From assembly GCF_030409235.1 (NCBI RefSeq), contig NZ_JAUFPO010000012.1, forward strand, positions 178,876 through 242,875: a stretch of DNA of 64,000 nt. Direction: 5' to 3'. This DNA comes from Halomonas almeriensis. GTDB lineage: Bacteria > Pseudomonadota > Gammaproteobacteria > Pseudomonadales > Halomonadaceae. Shown one piece after another: positions 1 to 7,389 of this stretch; the first letter of the stretch is position 1; each line of letters starts with the position of its first letter. Position numbers and translations under genes: made by a program. Below the pieces are notes generated by a model that was not told where the DNA came from, did not search any database, and saw only the letters and a list, made by a program, of their open reading frames with translations.

Positions 1-1118
1 GGGCGACCCTGCGGGACAACAAGATCGGCGAGATCAAGCGCCTGAACGGCATTTACGGCCGGCTGCTGGACAATGCCGACGTCAGCCTGATCAACGGCCG
101 GGCCACGGTCATCGATGGTCATCATGTCCAGGTCGCGGGTGACGTCATCAGTGCCCAGAAAATCCTGATCGCGGTCGGCGGCTGGCCATGGGTGCCCGAC
201 TTTCCGGGCAGCGAGCTCACCGTCAACTCCAATCAGGTCTTTGACCTGGAGAATTTTCCCCAGCGCTTTCTGGTGCTGGGCGGTGGCTATATCGCCGTGG
301 AGTTCGCCAGCATCTTCAACGGACTGGGCAGCGATGCCCACCTGGTCTATCGGGGAGAGCTGTTCCTGCGTGGCTTTGATGACGAGGTGCGCACCTTCGC
401 CCGTGACGAAATGGCCAAGAAAGGCGTCAATCTGCACTTCAACACCAACATCGAATCCATCGAGAAAGTCGCGGGTGGCCTCAAGGTCACGCTGACCGAC
501 GGCCGGGTCATGGAGGTCGATGCGGTGCTCGCCGCCACCGGGCGCCGTCCCCATCTGGCCGGGCTGGGCCTCGATCGCCTAGATGTCGCGACCAACGACG
601 ATGGCACTCTCAAGGTCAACGAGCGTTTCGAGACCTCGGTGTCCTCGATCCTGGCGCTCGGTGACGTCACGGGAGGCCCGGAGCTGACTCCCGTGGCACT
701 GGAGGAAGCCATGAAACTGGTGGAGTATCATTTCACCACTTCCACGCCCGAACCACTGGACTATGCGCGCATCGCCACCGCTGTGTTCTGTCATCCCAAT
801 ATCGGCACTGTCGGCTTGTCCGAGGAAGCGGCCCGCGGGATCTATGCCTCGATCAGTGTCTACAGCGCCGACTTCCGGCCGATGAAACACACGCTGTCCG
901 GCAGCAATGAGCGCTGTCTGATGAAGCTGATCGTCGATGACGCCACGGATGTCGTAGTCGGGGCCCACATGGTTGGCGAAGAAGCCGGCGAAACCATTCA
1001 AGGCATCGCCATCGCCGTGCGGGCCGGGCTGACCAAGGCGCAGTTCGACCAGACCGTGGGCATCCATCCCACCGGCGCGGAAGAGTTCGTCACCATGCGC
1101 ACGGCAACGCGCCACTGA
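1..1118 (+). CDS. gor: Glutathione-disulfide reductase, 3' part (5' end outside window)
   Basis: NADPH-dependent flavoenzyme that reduces oxidised glutathione in the cytosol. The reading frame is open from base 3, so the start lies before the window; about 371 codons are visible of the roughly 450 usual for the family. The missing part would carry the FAD dinucleotide-binding motif and the redox-active CVNVGC disulfide. Visible are the GGWPWVPDFPG stretch, the NADPH-binding GGGYIAVEF motif, the second FAD contact (LALGDVTGGPELTP) and the C-terminal HPTGAEEF segment that supplies the catalytic His-Glu pair. The absence of a lipoyl-dehydrogenase-type interface and the overall match to GorA favour glutathione reductase over other pyridine nucleotide disulfide oxidoreductases. 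A MITE-like element follows 71 bases after the stop. Confidence 0.9.
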   Translation, partial: ATLRDNKIGEIKRLNGIYGRLLDNADVSLINGRATVIDGHHVQVAGDVISAQKILIAVGGWPWVPDFPGSELTVNSNQVFDLENFPQRFLVLGGGYIAVEFASIFNGLGSDAHLVYRGELFLRGFDDEVRTFARDEMAKKGVNLHFNTNIESIEKVAGGLKVTLTDGRVMEVDAVLAATGRRPHLAGLGLDRLDVATNDDGTLKVNERFETSVSSILALGDVTGGPELTPVALEEAMKLVEYHFTTSTPEPLDYARIATAVFCHPNIGTVGLSEEAARGIYASISVYSADFRPMKHTLSGSNERCLMKLIVDDATDVVVGAHMVGEEAGETIQGIAIAVRAGLTKAQFDQTVGIHPTGAEEFVTMRTATRH

Positions 1119-1189
1119 GCATCGTGCCGTCGGGGTGAAGCGGCTATCTGGCAGGCCATCAGGCAACTGGCTGAAGGGGAGGGGGCTAG

Positions 1190-1349
1190 GAGCCTGTCGG
1201 ACTTAACGCTGATTTGCTACGAACCCCGGGCTTTCGGCCAATTTCATTCGATCTGATTCGTTAAATAGCGGGCTATTCGCCTCATCAGATCGATAAACTT
1301 GTCTCGAAATCCGTGATTCTCGCGACGATCGGTCAAATCCGACAGGCTC
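1190..1349. mobile_element. MITE-like element with CTAG target duplication
   Basis: A 160-base non-coding unit bounded by inverted ends GAGCCTGTCGGA (1190-1201) and TCCGACAGGCTC (1338-1349), the pairing continuing imperfectly inward. It is flanked on both sides by CTAG (1186-1189 and 1350-1353), which looks like a 4-bp target-site duplication of the YTAR type used by IS5-group elements. The interior is itself roughly palindromic: TCGATCTGAT (1249-1258) pairs with ATCAGATCGA (1284-1293), and AATAGC/GCTATT lies at the centre. No coding sequence is present, so if mobile it needs a transposase supplied elsewhere. It sits between gor and the ectA promoter and could also act as a terminator-like hairpin. 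The family name is inferred, not identified. Confidence 0.65.
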
Positions 1350-1444
1350 CTAGGCGGCAGGGAAGGGCAGGCGCGACCTAATGTTGCTGCAGCCAGTTGA
1401 TAATACTGCTTAAGGGGTTAATGCCAGCATGATTACCCTAATTT

Positions 1445-1473
1445 TTGAAATAACATTAAGCGGTTGTTATGAT
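1445..1473 (+). promoter_or_regulatory. Probable sigma-70 promoter of ectA
   Basis: TTGAAA (1445-1450), a 17-base spacer and TATGAT (1468-1473) give a near-consensus promoter ending 32 bases before the ectA ATG. Transcription would start near 1480. The ectA start has no good Shine-Dalgarno sequence at normal spacing; the only GGAGG lies at 1474-1478, too far from the ATG. Known Halomonas ect promoters are osmotically induced; nothing here separates sigma-70 from stress-sigma use. Confidence 0.55.
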
Positions 1474-1505
1474 GGAGGTTCAATTCGCTACAGCGAACCC
1501 CGAAA

Positions 1506-2087
1506 ATGAGTGCACCTTCAGAGCCGTTTACACCTTCTTCCGATCTGGCCAGGCCCACTGTATCGGACGCCGTGGTCGGCCAGGATGCCAACTCCCTGTT
1601 TATTCGCAAACCCAATCCGGATGATGGTTGGGGCGTCTATGAGCTGGTCAAATCCTGCCCACCCCTGGATGTGAACTCCGCCTACGCCTATCTTCTCCTG
1701 GCCACGCAATTTCGCGAGAGCTGTGCCGTGGCGACCAACGAGGCAGGGGTGATCGTCGGTTTCGTCTCCGGCTATGTCAAAAGTGATGCACCGGATACCT
1801 ATTTTCTGTGGCAGGTCGCCGTCGGGGAAAAAGCCAGGGGAACTGGCATGGCGCGCCGCCTGGTAGAGGCTATCCTGACCCGGCCGCTGTTCAGCAACGT
1901 GCATCATCTCGAGACCACCATTACCCCCGACAACCAGGCCTCCTGGGCTTTGTTTCGTCGACTGGCCGAGCGCTGGCACGCCCCCTTGAACAGTCGCGAG
2001 TACTTTTCCACCGACCAGCTCGGCGGCGAGCACGACCCGGAAAACCTCGTACGCATTGGGCCCTTCCAGACGCACAAAATCCGATAA
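1506..2087 (+). CDS. ectA: L-2,4-diaminobutyrate N-acetyltransferase (ectoine synthesis)
   Basis: Transfers acetyl from acetyl-CoA to the gamma-amino group of L-2,4-diaminobutyrate, giving the substrate of ectoine synthase. The 193-residue protein has the usual EctA length and reads almost like Halomonas elongata EctA, with PDDGWGVYELV near residues 38-49, DTYFLWQVAVGEKARGTGMA around 97-116 (the GNAT acetyl-CoA loop R111-G-T-G-M-A), and LGGEHDPENLVRIGPF near the C terminus. The ATG at 1506 is the only plausible start, although no clear ribosome site precedes it. In typical ect operons ectB follows within a few dozen bases; here the next gene is ectC, 227 bases on. Without an ectB elsewhere the enzyme would lack its substrate. 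Confidence 0.95.
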   Translation: MSAPSEPFTPSSDLARPTVSDAVVGQDANSLFIRKPNPDDGWGVYELVKSCPPLDVNSAYAYLLLATQFRESCAVATNEAGVIVGFVSGYVKSDAPDTYFLWQVAVGEKARGTGMARRLVEAILTRPLFSNVHHLETTITPDNQASWALFRRLAERWHAPLNSREYFSTDQLGGEHDPENLVRIGPFQTHKIR

Positions 2088-2314
2088 GACGCACTAGCCT
2101 GATATTTTCAGGTATGTCATTGGCGTACTACGTCAGTTCACTGACTTCCCTGATGAAGAGCTCATCCCGGGCTCGGTATCCAGGAAAACAGCACCCACAA
2201 AGATTTACAGCACCCACAAAGATTTTTAGTTGATCGCCTGACGTGTGGCTTGTGGCATGCTGGACGCAGTCGGCCGTTCCAGCCGACCCGACCACGAATT
2301 AATGGAGAGTCGAT
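2088..2314. other. ectA-ectC gap where ectB is expected
   Basis: This 227-base gap replaces the roughly 1.3 kb ectB gene found here in other ect operons. No stretch translates into recognisable EctB (a PLP-dependent aminotransferase) in any frame, so no remnant can be identified. It contains a perfect 19-base tandem duplication (2188-2206 and 2207-2225). Just after ectA, TGATATTTTC (near 2100) resembles a segment upstream of the IS630-type transposase at the far end of the window (near 63776), a weak hint of an insertion-sequence scar. A ribosome site, GGAGAG, precedes ectC. Confidence 0.7.
2188..2225. repeat. 19-base perfect tandem duplication
   Basis: Two adjacent identical copies of ACAGCACCCACAAAGATTT (2188-2206, 2207-2225) in the ectA-ectC gap. 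Such a head-to-tail duplication fits replication slippage or a rearrangement footprint at the site where ectB is missing. It could equally be a repeated regulatory element for ectC. Confidence 0.9.
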
Positions 2315-2704
2315 ATGATCGTTCGCAACCTTGAGCAAGCGCGCCAGACCGAGCGCCTCGTCACCGCCGAAAACGGCAACTGGGACAGTACCCGTTTATC
2401 CCTGGCCGAAGACGGTGGCAACTGTTCCTTCCACATTACCCGTATCTTTGAAGGCACCGAGACGCACATTCATTACAAGCATCACTTCGAGGCCGTTTAT
2501 TGCATCGAGGGCGAGGGTGAAGTGGAGACCCTGGCCGATGGCAAGATCTGGCCGATCAAGCCGGGGGATATCTACATCCTCGACCAGCACGACGAGCATC
2601 TGCTGCGTGCCACCAAGACCATGCACCTGGCCTGCGTGTTCACACCTGGGCTGACCGGCAACGAAATGCATCGCGAAGACGGCTCCTACGCGCCTGCGGA
2701 ATAA
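2315..2704 (+). CDS. ectC: L-ectoine synthase
   Basis: Cyclises N-gamma-acetyl-L-2,4-diaminobutyrate to ectoine with loss of water; a cytosolic, iron-dependent cupin. At 129 residues it has the exact family length. The cupin strands carry [20 protein letters not shown] (about 50-69) and [17 protein letters not shown] (83-99). E59, Y87 and H95 correspond to the predicted iron ligands of characterised EctC proteins. The ATG at 2315 follows GGAGAG at good spacing. It is separated from ectA by a gap lacking ectB, so it may be transcribed from the ectA promoter or from an unseen one in the gap. Stand-alone EctC proteins exist that work on scavenged or alternative substrates, but here the linked ectA argues for a broken or split pathway. 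Confidence 0.95.
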   Translation: MIVRNLEQARQTERLVTAENGNWDSTRLSLAEDGGNCSFHITRIFEGTETHIHYKHHFEAVYCIEGEGEVETLADGKIWPIKPGDIYILDQHDEHLLRATKTMHLACVFTPGLTGNEMHREDGSYAPAE

Positions 2705-3026
2705 CAGCGCCGGGCACCCGGATGCCGGTGCCTGGGCAAGCCCTCGGAGCAAGCGGGCCGGGGGCCTGGCTGAAGACGTGAAGGAGGGGCTGCAGATTTC
2801 CCCAAATAATTCTCAACCCTTTATTTAACATAATATACATTCTACGAAACTAAGGTAGACACTAGGTCGAAGCTTAAAGCTTCCCCTGAATGCAACCTGC
2901 CTGGCGCCGGGCTGTCACTGTCTTGTTACTCATGTTGATCAAGCCGTCGTGGACACTGGGTGGTCGGCTCCTTATCATCCAGAAAACTCGCGTTTCGTTT
3001 CCTCTGTGCCAAGGACGCTTTCCCAC
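2705..3026. other. Intergenic region before the retropepsin cassette
   Basis: No gene is seen in these 322 bases. The centre (about 2810-2850) is AT-rich and contains TAATAT and TATACA hexamers that could serve as a -10 element for the downstream cassette. A 15-base perfect palindrome, GAAGCTTAAAGCTTC (2869-2883), follows and may be an operator. An upstream in-frame ATG at 2949 exists, but the lipoprotein signal begins at 3027. Confidence 0.5.
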
Positions 3027-3872
3027 ATGCCGATACACGCTTTCCGGATGTTTCTGCTCTTCGGCTCCGCAACATTGCTCGGTGGATGCGCGCTTCTGCC
3101 ACCCCAGCAGGAACCGGTTGCGCCGCCCGTCAATCGCGTCGAGTTCACGGCCGGCATTCAGGAGCTCGAGAAGCGAGTCATCGCGCAGTGCCAGCAGGAT
3201 AGCGAACGCCTGGCGCAACAGTATCATCAGGATCAGCGCTCCGTGAGCACCGATGTCCAGGCGGTTGGCCGGCAGGTGCGCGAGCTGCGTGACCAGCTCC
3301 GGGCACTCGACCATGACCACCGTCAGCAGGAAGCCACCAAGGTCATCACCGAGTGCCGTGCCAGCGACGACCGCCTGGCCAACAAGGAGCTGCTGGGCCG
3401 TGCCGAGTGGATCAGCCTTCCGGACATGGGCACTTTTCTCGAGGCGCGTGTCGACTCGGGAGCCGATACCTCCTCGCTGAGCGCTCGCGATATCACGGCC
3501 TTTGAACGTGACGGCGAGGACTGGGTGCGCTTCAAGCTTGGCTTGACTCCGGACGACAAGGTGGTCGAGGCAGTGCGTGATGTCTGGCACGAAGCCCCCA
3601 TCGTTCGCCGCGTTCGCATCACCCAGGCATCCGGCGAGGAATCACGCCCGGTCATCGAGCTGCTGATGACCCTGGGGCCGATCCGTGAACCCGTGCAGTT
3701 CACCCTGACGGACCGCAGTCACCTCGAATATCCGGTATTGCTGGGTCGACGCTTCCTGATGGACATCGCCATCGTCGACGTGGCGCGTGAATTCGTGCAT
3801 GACCAGCCTGAGCTGACCGAGGCTGCCGAGCCGGAGGAAAGCCCGGATGCTTCATCCAAGGAGTCACCCTGA
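3027..3872 (+). CDS. Retropepsin-like lipoprotein (family often annotated 'ATP-dependent zinc protease')
   Basis: Predicted outer- or inner-membrane lipoprotein of 281 residues. The start at 3027 is chosen because it gives a short signal with lipobox LLGGC (Cys21); an in-frame ATG 26 codons earlier would bury the signal. Residues about 40-115 are charged and heptad-like, probably a coiled coil. The C-terminal half is a retropepsin-type fold with VDSGADTSSL, putting the catalytic Asp at 143, and ends in LGRRFLMDIAIVDV. The aspartyl DSGA motif, not any zinc motif, is what the sequence shows, so the common zinc-protease name is misleading. It is followed by a 7-TM transglutaminase-like protein and an ATP-grasp ligase, a conserved trio in marine and osmoadapted gammaproteobacteria. 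Its substrate is unknown; location beside ectC suggests an osmotic role (inference). Confidence 0.8.
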   Translation: MPIHAFRMFLLFGSATLLGGCALLPPQQEPVAPPVNRVEFTAGIQELEKRVIAQCQQDSERLAQQYHQDQRSVSTDVQAVGRQVRELRDQLRALDHDHRQQEATKVITECRASDDRLANKELLGRAEWISLPDMGTFLEARVDSGADTSSLSARDITAFERDGEDWVRFKLGLTPDDKVVEAVRDVWHEAPIVRRVRITQASGEESRPVIELLMTLGPIREPVQFTLTDRSHLEYPVLLGRRFLMDIAIVDVAREFVHDQPELTEAAEPEESPDASSKESP

Positions 3873-3915
3873 ATGACCGCTGGCTCGCCTTTCTTGCTCC
3901 TACCAGGAAGTTGAC

Positions 3916-5427
3916 ATGTCCCGACTGCCCTTCTATCTGATCGTCGTTGTCTTAATAGTGACCGGCATCGGCATGAGCCTGCACCGACATGTGCAGTTCG
4001 AGGTGCCCTGGACCCCGGGTGAACAGCGCCAGGTCTGGGAGATCGAGGCACAGGTGAACTTTGTGGCCGATGGAGGCCCCGCCAAGGTGGAAATGGCGCT
4101 GCCGGCGACCCAACAGGGGTTTCGCCTGCAGACGGAACACACTGCGTCCCCGGGCTACGGCCTGTCCTTCATCGAGGAGGACGGTGTGCGTCGCGCGTTA
4201 TGGTCCATCCGCGACGCCCGCGGCAGCCAGCAGCTGTATTACAACGCGCGCATGCAGGTCACCGCTCAGGCACAGCCTCAGCCAATGCCACCGCCCACGG
4301 CGGATAGCGATGCCTTGTGGGAGCGTCCTTATGACACCGCCGCCAGCCAGGTGATCGATCGAGCCTGGTCACGCAGTGCCGATGAGTTCACCTTTGCCCG
4401 GGAGTTGATCCGCGACTTCAGCGAGCAACGCCAGGGTGAAAATGCCCGCCTGTTATTGACGCAGTTCGATCGTGTGCCGCTGCTGGTGCGGCTCCTGAAC
4501 CAGGCCGGAGTGGCCGCACGCGCCGTCAATGGTCTGGAGCTCGAGCACGGTCGGCGCCGCCAGACCCTGACGCCCTGGATTCAGGTATACGACGGCGACG
4601 ACCATGCCCTCTTCAACCCGGCCAGTGGCGAACAGGGCCGACCACAGAACCTGCTGCTCTGGGAGCGCGCCGGCCAATCCGTGCTTGAGGTTCAGGGCGG
4701 CACGAACTCGCGTATCACCTTTTCCATGCTGTCCCGCAACCAACCCGCCGAGGCGGCAGTGCGCGACCGGGTCTCCGAGGCATCGGACACCTTCCTCAAC
4801 TTCTCGATTCACAGCCTGCCGCTGGAAGAACAGGCGCTCTTCCAGACCATCCTGCTGATTCCCATCGGTGCTCTGGTGGTCGTGTTGCTGAGGGTCCTGA
4901 TCGGCATCAAGACCTCCGGCACCTTCATGCCGGTACTGATCGCCCTGGCGTTCATTCAGACGACCCTGGCCACTGGTCTGATCGGCTTTCTGCTGGTCGT
5001 GGCGGTCGGTCTGGTGATTCGCAACTATCTCTCCTACCTCAATCTGCTGCTCGTGGCGCGGGTCACGGCGGTGATCATCACGGTGATCGCGATCATCTCG
5101 CTGTTTTCGGTGCTGGCCTATCGCATGGGGCTCAATGCCGGCCTGACGATCACCTTCTTCCCGATGATCATTCTGTCCTGGACCATCGAGCGAATGTCGA
5201 TTCTCTGGGAAGAGGAAGGCCCCAAGGAGGTCCTGATCCAGGGTGGCGGCAGCCTGCTGACAGCCGTGCTCGCCTATCTGGCGATGAACAATCCCTGGAT
5301 TCGCCATATCACCTTCAACTTCCTGGGCGTTCAGCTGATTCTCATGGCACTGATCCTGATGCTGGGCAACTACACGGGCTATCGCCTGCTCGAGCTGCGT
5401 CGTTTCCAGCCGGTCACGGAGGATTGA
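3916..5427 (+). CDS. Inactive transglutaminase-like domain fused to seven TM helices
   Basis: 503-residue inner-membrane protein. One N-terminal TM helix (about 5-22) is followed by an extracytoplasmic region to about residue 305 containing a degenerate transglutaminase-like domain, then seven closely spaced hydrophobic segments to the C terminus (family 7TM_transglut). Where an active transglutaminase has Cys, His and Asp, this protein reads VPLLVRLLNQAGVAARAVNG, then TPWIQVYDG and LFNPASG, so the Cys and the His are absent and the domain is probably a binding module. The gene starts 43 bases after the lipoprotein gene and ends 3 bases before the ligase gene, so the three are almost certainly one transcript. 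The function is unknown; a transport or signalling role in the membrane is inferred. Confidence 0.85.
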   Translation: MSRLPFYLIVVVLIVTGIGMSLHRHVQFEVPWTPGEQRQVWEIEAQVNFVADGGPAKVEMALPATQQGFRLQTEHTASPGYGLSFIEEDGVRRALWSIRDARGSQQLYYNARMQVTAQAQPQPMPPPTADSDALWERPYDTAASQVIDRAWSRSADEFTFARELIRDFSEQRQGENARLLLTQFDRVPLLVRLLNQAGVAARAVNGLELEHGRRRQTLTPWIQVYDGDDHALFNPASGEQGRPQNLLLWERAGQSVLEVQGGTNSRITFSMLSRNQPAEAAVRDRVSEASDTFLNFSIHSLPLEEQALFQTILLIPIGALVVVLLRVLIGIKTSGTFMPVLIALAFIQTTLATGLIGFLLVVAVGLVIRNYLSYLNLLLVARVTAVIITVIAIISLFSVLAYRMGLNAGLTITFFPMIILSWTIERMSILWEEEGPKEVLIQGGGSLLTAVLAYLAMNNPWIRHITFNFLGVQLILMALILMLGNYTGYRLLELRRFQPVTED

Positions 5428-5430
5428 TCC

Positions 5431-6408
5431 ATGCCCTGGACCACTCCCGGCAAGCTGCGTGCCAAGGGCATCATCGGCATGAACCGCCGCAACATTCACT
5501 ATATCGGCCGCTACAATGACCGCCGGCTATACCCCCTGGTGGACGATAAACTGCAGACCAAACTGCTTGCCCAGCGCCATGACATCACCTCGCCGGCGCT
5601 GATCGGTACCGTCGCCACCCAGTTCAGCGTCAAGCACATTCGCGAGATGCTGTCGGGACACTCGGGCTTTGTCATCAAGCCGGCCAAGGGCAGCGGCGGC
5701 AAGGGCATTCTGGTCATCGAAGGGCGCGACGGGGATGCCTACATCAAGCCCAGCGGCATGCGGTTATCCATTGATGACGTGGAGCGGCATGTGTCCAACA
5801 TCCTGTCGGGCCTGTATTCATTGGGCGGCTCCCCCGATGTCGCCCTGATCGAGAGTCTGATCGATTTCGACGAGTCGTTCTCGGCCTATACCCATGAGGG
5901 GGTACCCGACATTCGCGTCATTGTCTTCAAGGGCTACCCGGTCATGGCCATGATGCGGTTGTCGACGGCCGCCTCCGACGGCAAGGCCAATCTGCACCAG
6001 GGGGCGGTCGGTGTGGGCATCGATATTGCCTCGGGTCAGGCCATTCGTGGTGTGCAGTTCGACCGCGCCCGCCACGACCACCCGGATACCGGGCATGAGC
6101 TGGCCAGCCTGCATATCGCCGAGTGGCGCACCCTGCTCGAGCTCGCCGCGAGCTGCTATGAAATGACATCCCTGGGCTACCTGGGCACCGACATGGTGCT
6201 CGACCGTCAGCATGGGCCCATGCTGCTGGAGCTCAACGCCCGCCCCGGCCTGGCCATTCAGATGGCCAATGGCGAAGGGTTACGCAATCGCCTGGACCTG
6301 ATCGAGCAACAGCCCGAGGATGTGGCGCCGGCGCAACGCGTGGACTTTGCCCAGCACCACTTTGCCAGGCGCAGCGAACTCCACAGCGACCAGTCCGCCC
6401 TGGCGTGA
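5431..6408 (+). CDS. ATP-grasp ligase, alpha-L-glutamate ligase-like (RimK-related)
   Basis: Cytosolic ATP-grasp enzyme of 325 residues expected to form an amide or ester bond through an acyl-phosphate. FVIKPAKGSGGKGILVIEG (about 80-98) is the ATP-binding glycine loop and GPMLLELNARPGLAIQMAN near residue 270 is the magnesium-binding Glu/Asn end of the fold. The start at 5431 lies 3 bases after the stop of the 7-TM gene, with GGAGG overlapping that gene's end. The family is related to RimK and to enzymes that add glutamate, but the substrate is not known. In the conserved trio the ligase would make, and the retropepsin-like protein might cut or sense, a common product (inference). Confidence 0.85.
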   Translation: MPWTTPGKLRAKGIIGMNRRNIHYIGRYNDRRLYPLVDDKLQTKLLAQRHDITSPALIGTVATQFSVKHIREMLSGHSGFVIKPAKGSGGKGILVIEGRDGDAYIKPSGMRLSIDDVERHVSNILSGLYSLGGSPDVALIESLIDFDESFSAYTHEGVPDIRVIVFKGYPVMAMMRLSTAASDGKANLHQGAVGVGIDIASGQAIRGVQFDRARHDHPDTGHELASLHIAEWRTLLELAASCYEMTSLGYLGTDMVLDRQHGPMLLELNARPGLAIQMANGEGLRNRLDLIEQQPEDVAPAQRVDFAQHHFARRSELHSDQSALA

Positions 6409-6469
6409 CAAACCGCCTGGCAGCCCGACGGCACGACGCGTAGAATCCCAGCTTTACCCCAGAGAGCGC

Positions 6470-6928
6470 ATGGCTAGCATGACCGACTCCCGAGCCCTGA
6501 TGGAACAGGCCGAGCGCCAATGCCGACAACGCGGCGTTCGCTTCACGCCCATACGGCAGCGTGTCCTGCAGATGATCGCGGAACACCAGGGGGGGCTGAA
6601 GGCCTACGACCTGCTCGACCGCCTGACCACCGAGCACGCCTCGGCGCGTCCGCCCACGGTATATCGCACCCTGGAGTTTCTCATCGACCAGGGGCTTGTG
6701 CACCGTATTGAATCGCTGAATGCCTATGTCGCCTGCCCTTGTCCGGAGCATGCGCATGGCTTTCAAATGCTGATCTGTCGTGATTGCGGGCGTGTCGAAG
6801 AGTTGCATCTCGATGACATCAACACTCAGCTCGCCGGCCGCGCCCATGAGCTGGGCTTCTCCGTCCAGCGACAGACCATCGAACTCCTGGGGTGCTGCCA
6901 TGACTGCCGGCAGGCCGCCAACGCCTGA
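6470..6928 (+). CDS. zur: Zinc uptake regulator, Fur family
   Basis: Zn-responsive repressor of 152 residues. An N-terminal winged helix (about 20-85, with RPPTVYRTLEFLIDQGLVHRI) is followed by a dimerisation domain carrying two structural-zinc cysteine pairs: C103-x2-C106 (LICRDCG) and C143-x2-C146 (CHDC). The histidine-containing CPCPEHAHGFQ segment contributes to the sensing site. The cysteine pattern and match to Pseudomonas Zur argue against Fur or PerR. The frame is open upstream into the ligase gene, but homology begins near 6470; ATG 6470 or 6479 are both possible, with AGAGAG just upstream. hisI follows after 16 bases, suggesting one transcript. No clear Zur box is seen upstream. Confidence 0.88.
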   Translation: MASMTDSRALMEQAERQCRQRGVRFTPIRQRVLQMIAEHQGGLKAYDLLDRLTTEHASARPPTVYRTLEFLIDQGLVHRIESLNAYVACPCPEHAHGFQMLICRDCGRVEELHLDDINTQLAGRAHELGFSVQRQTIELLGCCHDCRQAANA

Positions 6929-6944
6929 CGCCAACGGAGCTCAC

Positions 6945-7385
6945 ATGTCCGAGGTATTCAAGCAACTCGAAAGCGCCACGGTGGGTACCACACGCCCGCT
7001 GGGAGAGATCCTCGATGCCGCCCGTTTCAATGCGGATGGCCTGTTGCCGGCCATAGCGCAGCAACACGACAGCGGTGAAGTGCTGATGATGGCCTGGATG
7101 AACCGCCAGGCACTCGAGGAAACCCTGCATACCGGGCGAGTCTGCTACTGGTCGCGGTCCCGGAACACCTTCTGGCGCAAGGGCGAATCTTCCGGTCAGC
7201 AACAGCAACTGGTGTCAGCGGCCTTCGATTGCGACGGCGATACCCTGCTGCTTCAGGTCGACCAGACCGGGCCGGCCTGTCATAGCGGGCGTCGTAGCTG
7301 TTTCTACGTGGCCCTGGAGATCGACCGGGCGAGCGTCAATGCTGCCCCGCTGATCGACCCCGAGACGCTCTACAAGCGGCGCTGA
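6945..7385 (+). CDS. hisI: Phosphoribosyl-AMP cyclohydrolase
   Basis: Third step of histidine synthesis: opens the purine ring of phosphoribosyl-AMP, a zinc- and magnesium-dependent reaction in the cytosol. The 146-residue protein has no fused HisE domain. DCDGD (95-99) supplies the magnesium aspartates and C96; C112 (ACHSG) and C119 (SCFY) complete the zinc site, and WRKGESSG (77-84) is the substrate loop. The start at 6945 follows GGAG at good spacing. It lies 16 bases behind zur and away from any other his gene. Paralogues of zinc enzymes, including hisI, are often placed under Zur control; here all zinc ligands are kept, so it is not a zinc-free substitute on sequence grounds. Confidence 0.93.
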   Translation: MSEVFKQLESATVGTTRPLGEILDAARFNADGLLPAIAQQHDSGEVLMMAWMNRQALEETLHTGRVCYWSRSRNTFWRKGESSGQQQQLVSAAFDCDGDTLLLQVDQTGPACHSGRRSCFYVALEIDRASVNAAPLIDPETLYKRR

Positions 7386-7389
7386 CGGC

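Noticed and set aside
4453..5499. 348-codon minus-strand frame opposite the 7-TM protein
   Set aside because: Low-complexity His/Gln/Asp-rich translation, the mirror of hydrophobic TM codons; not a gene.
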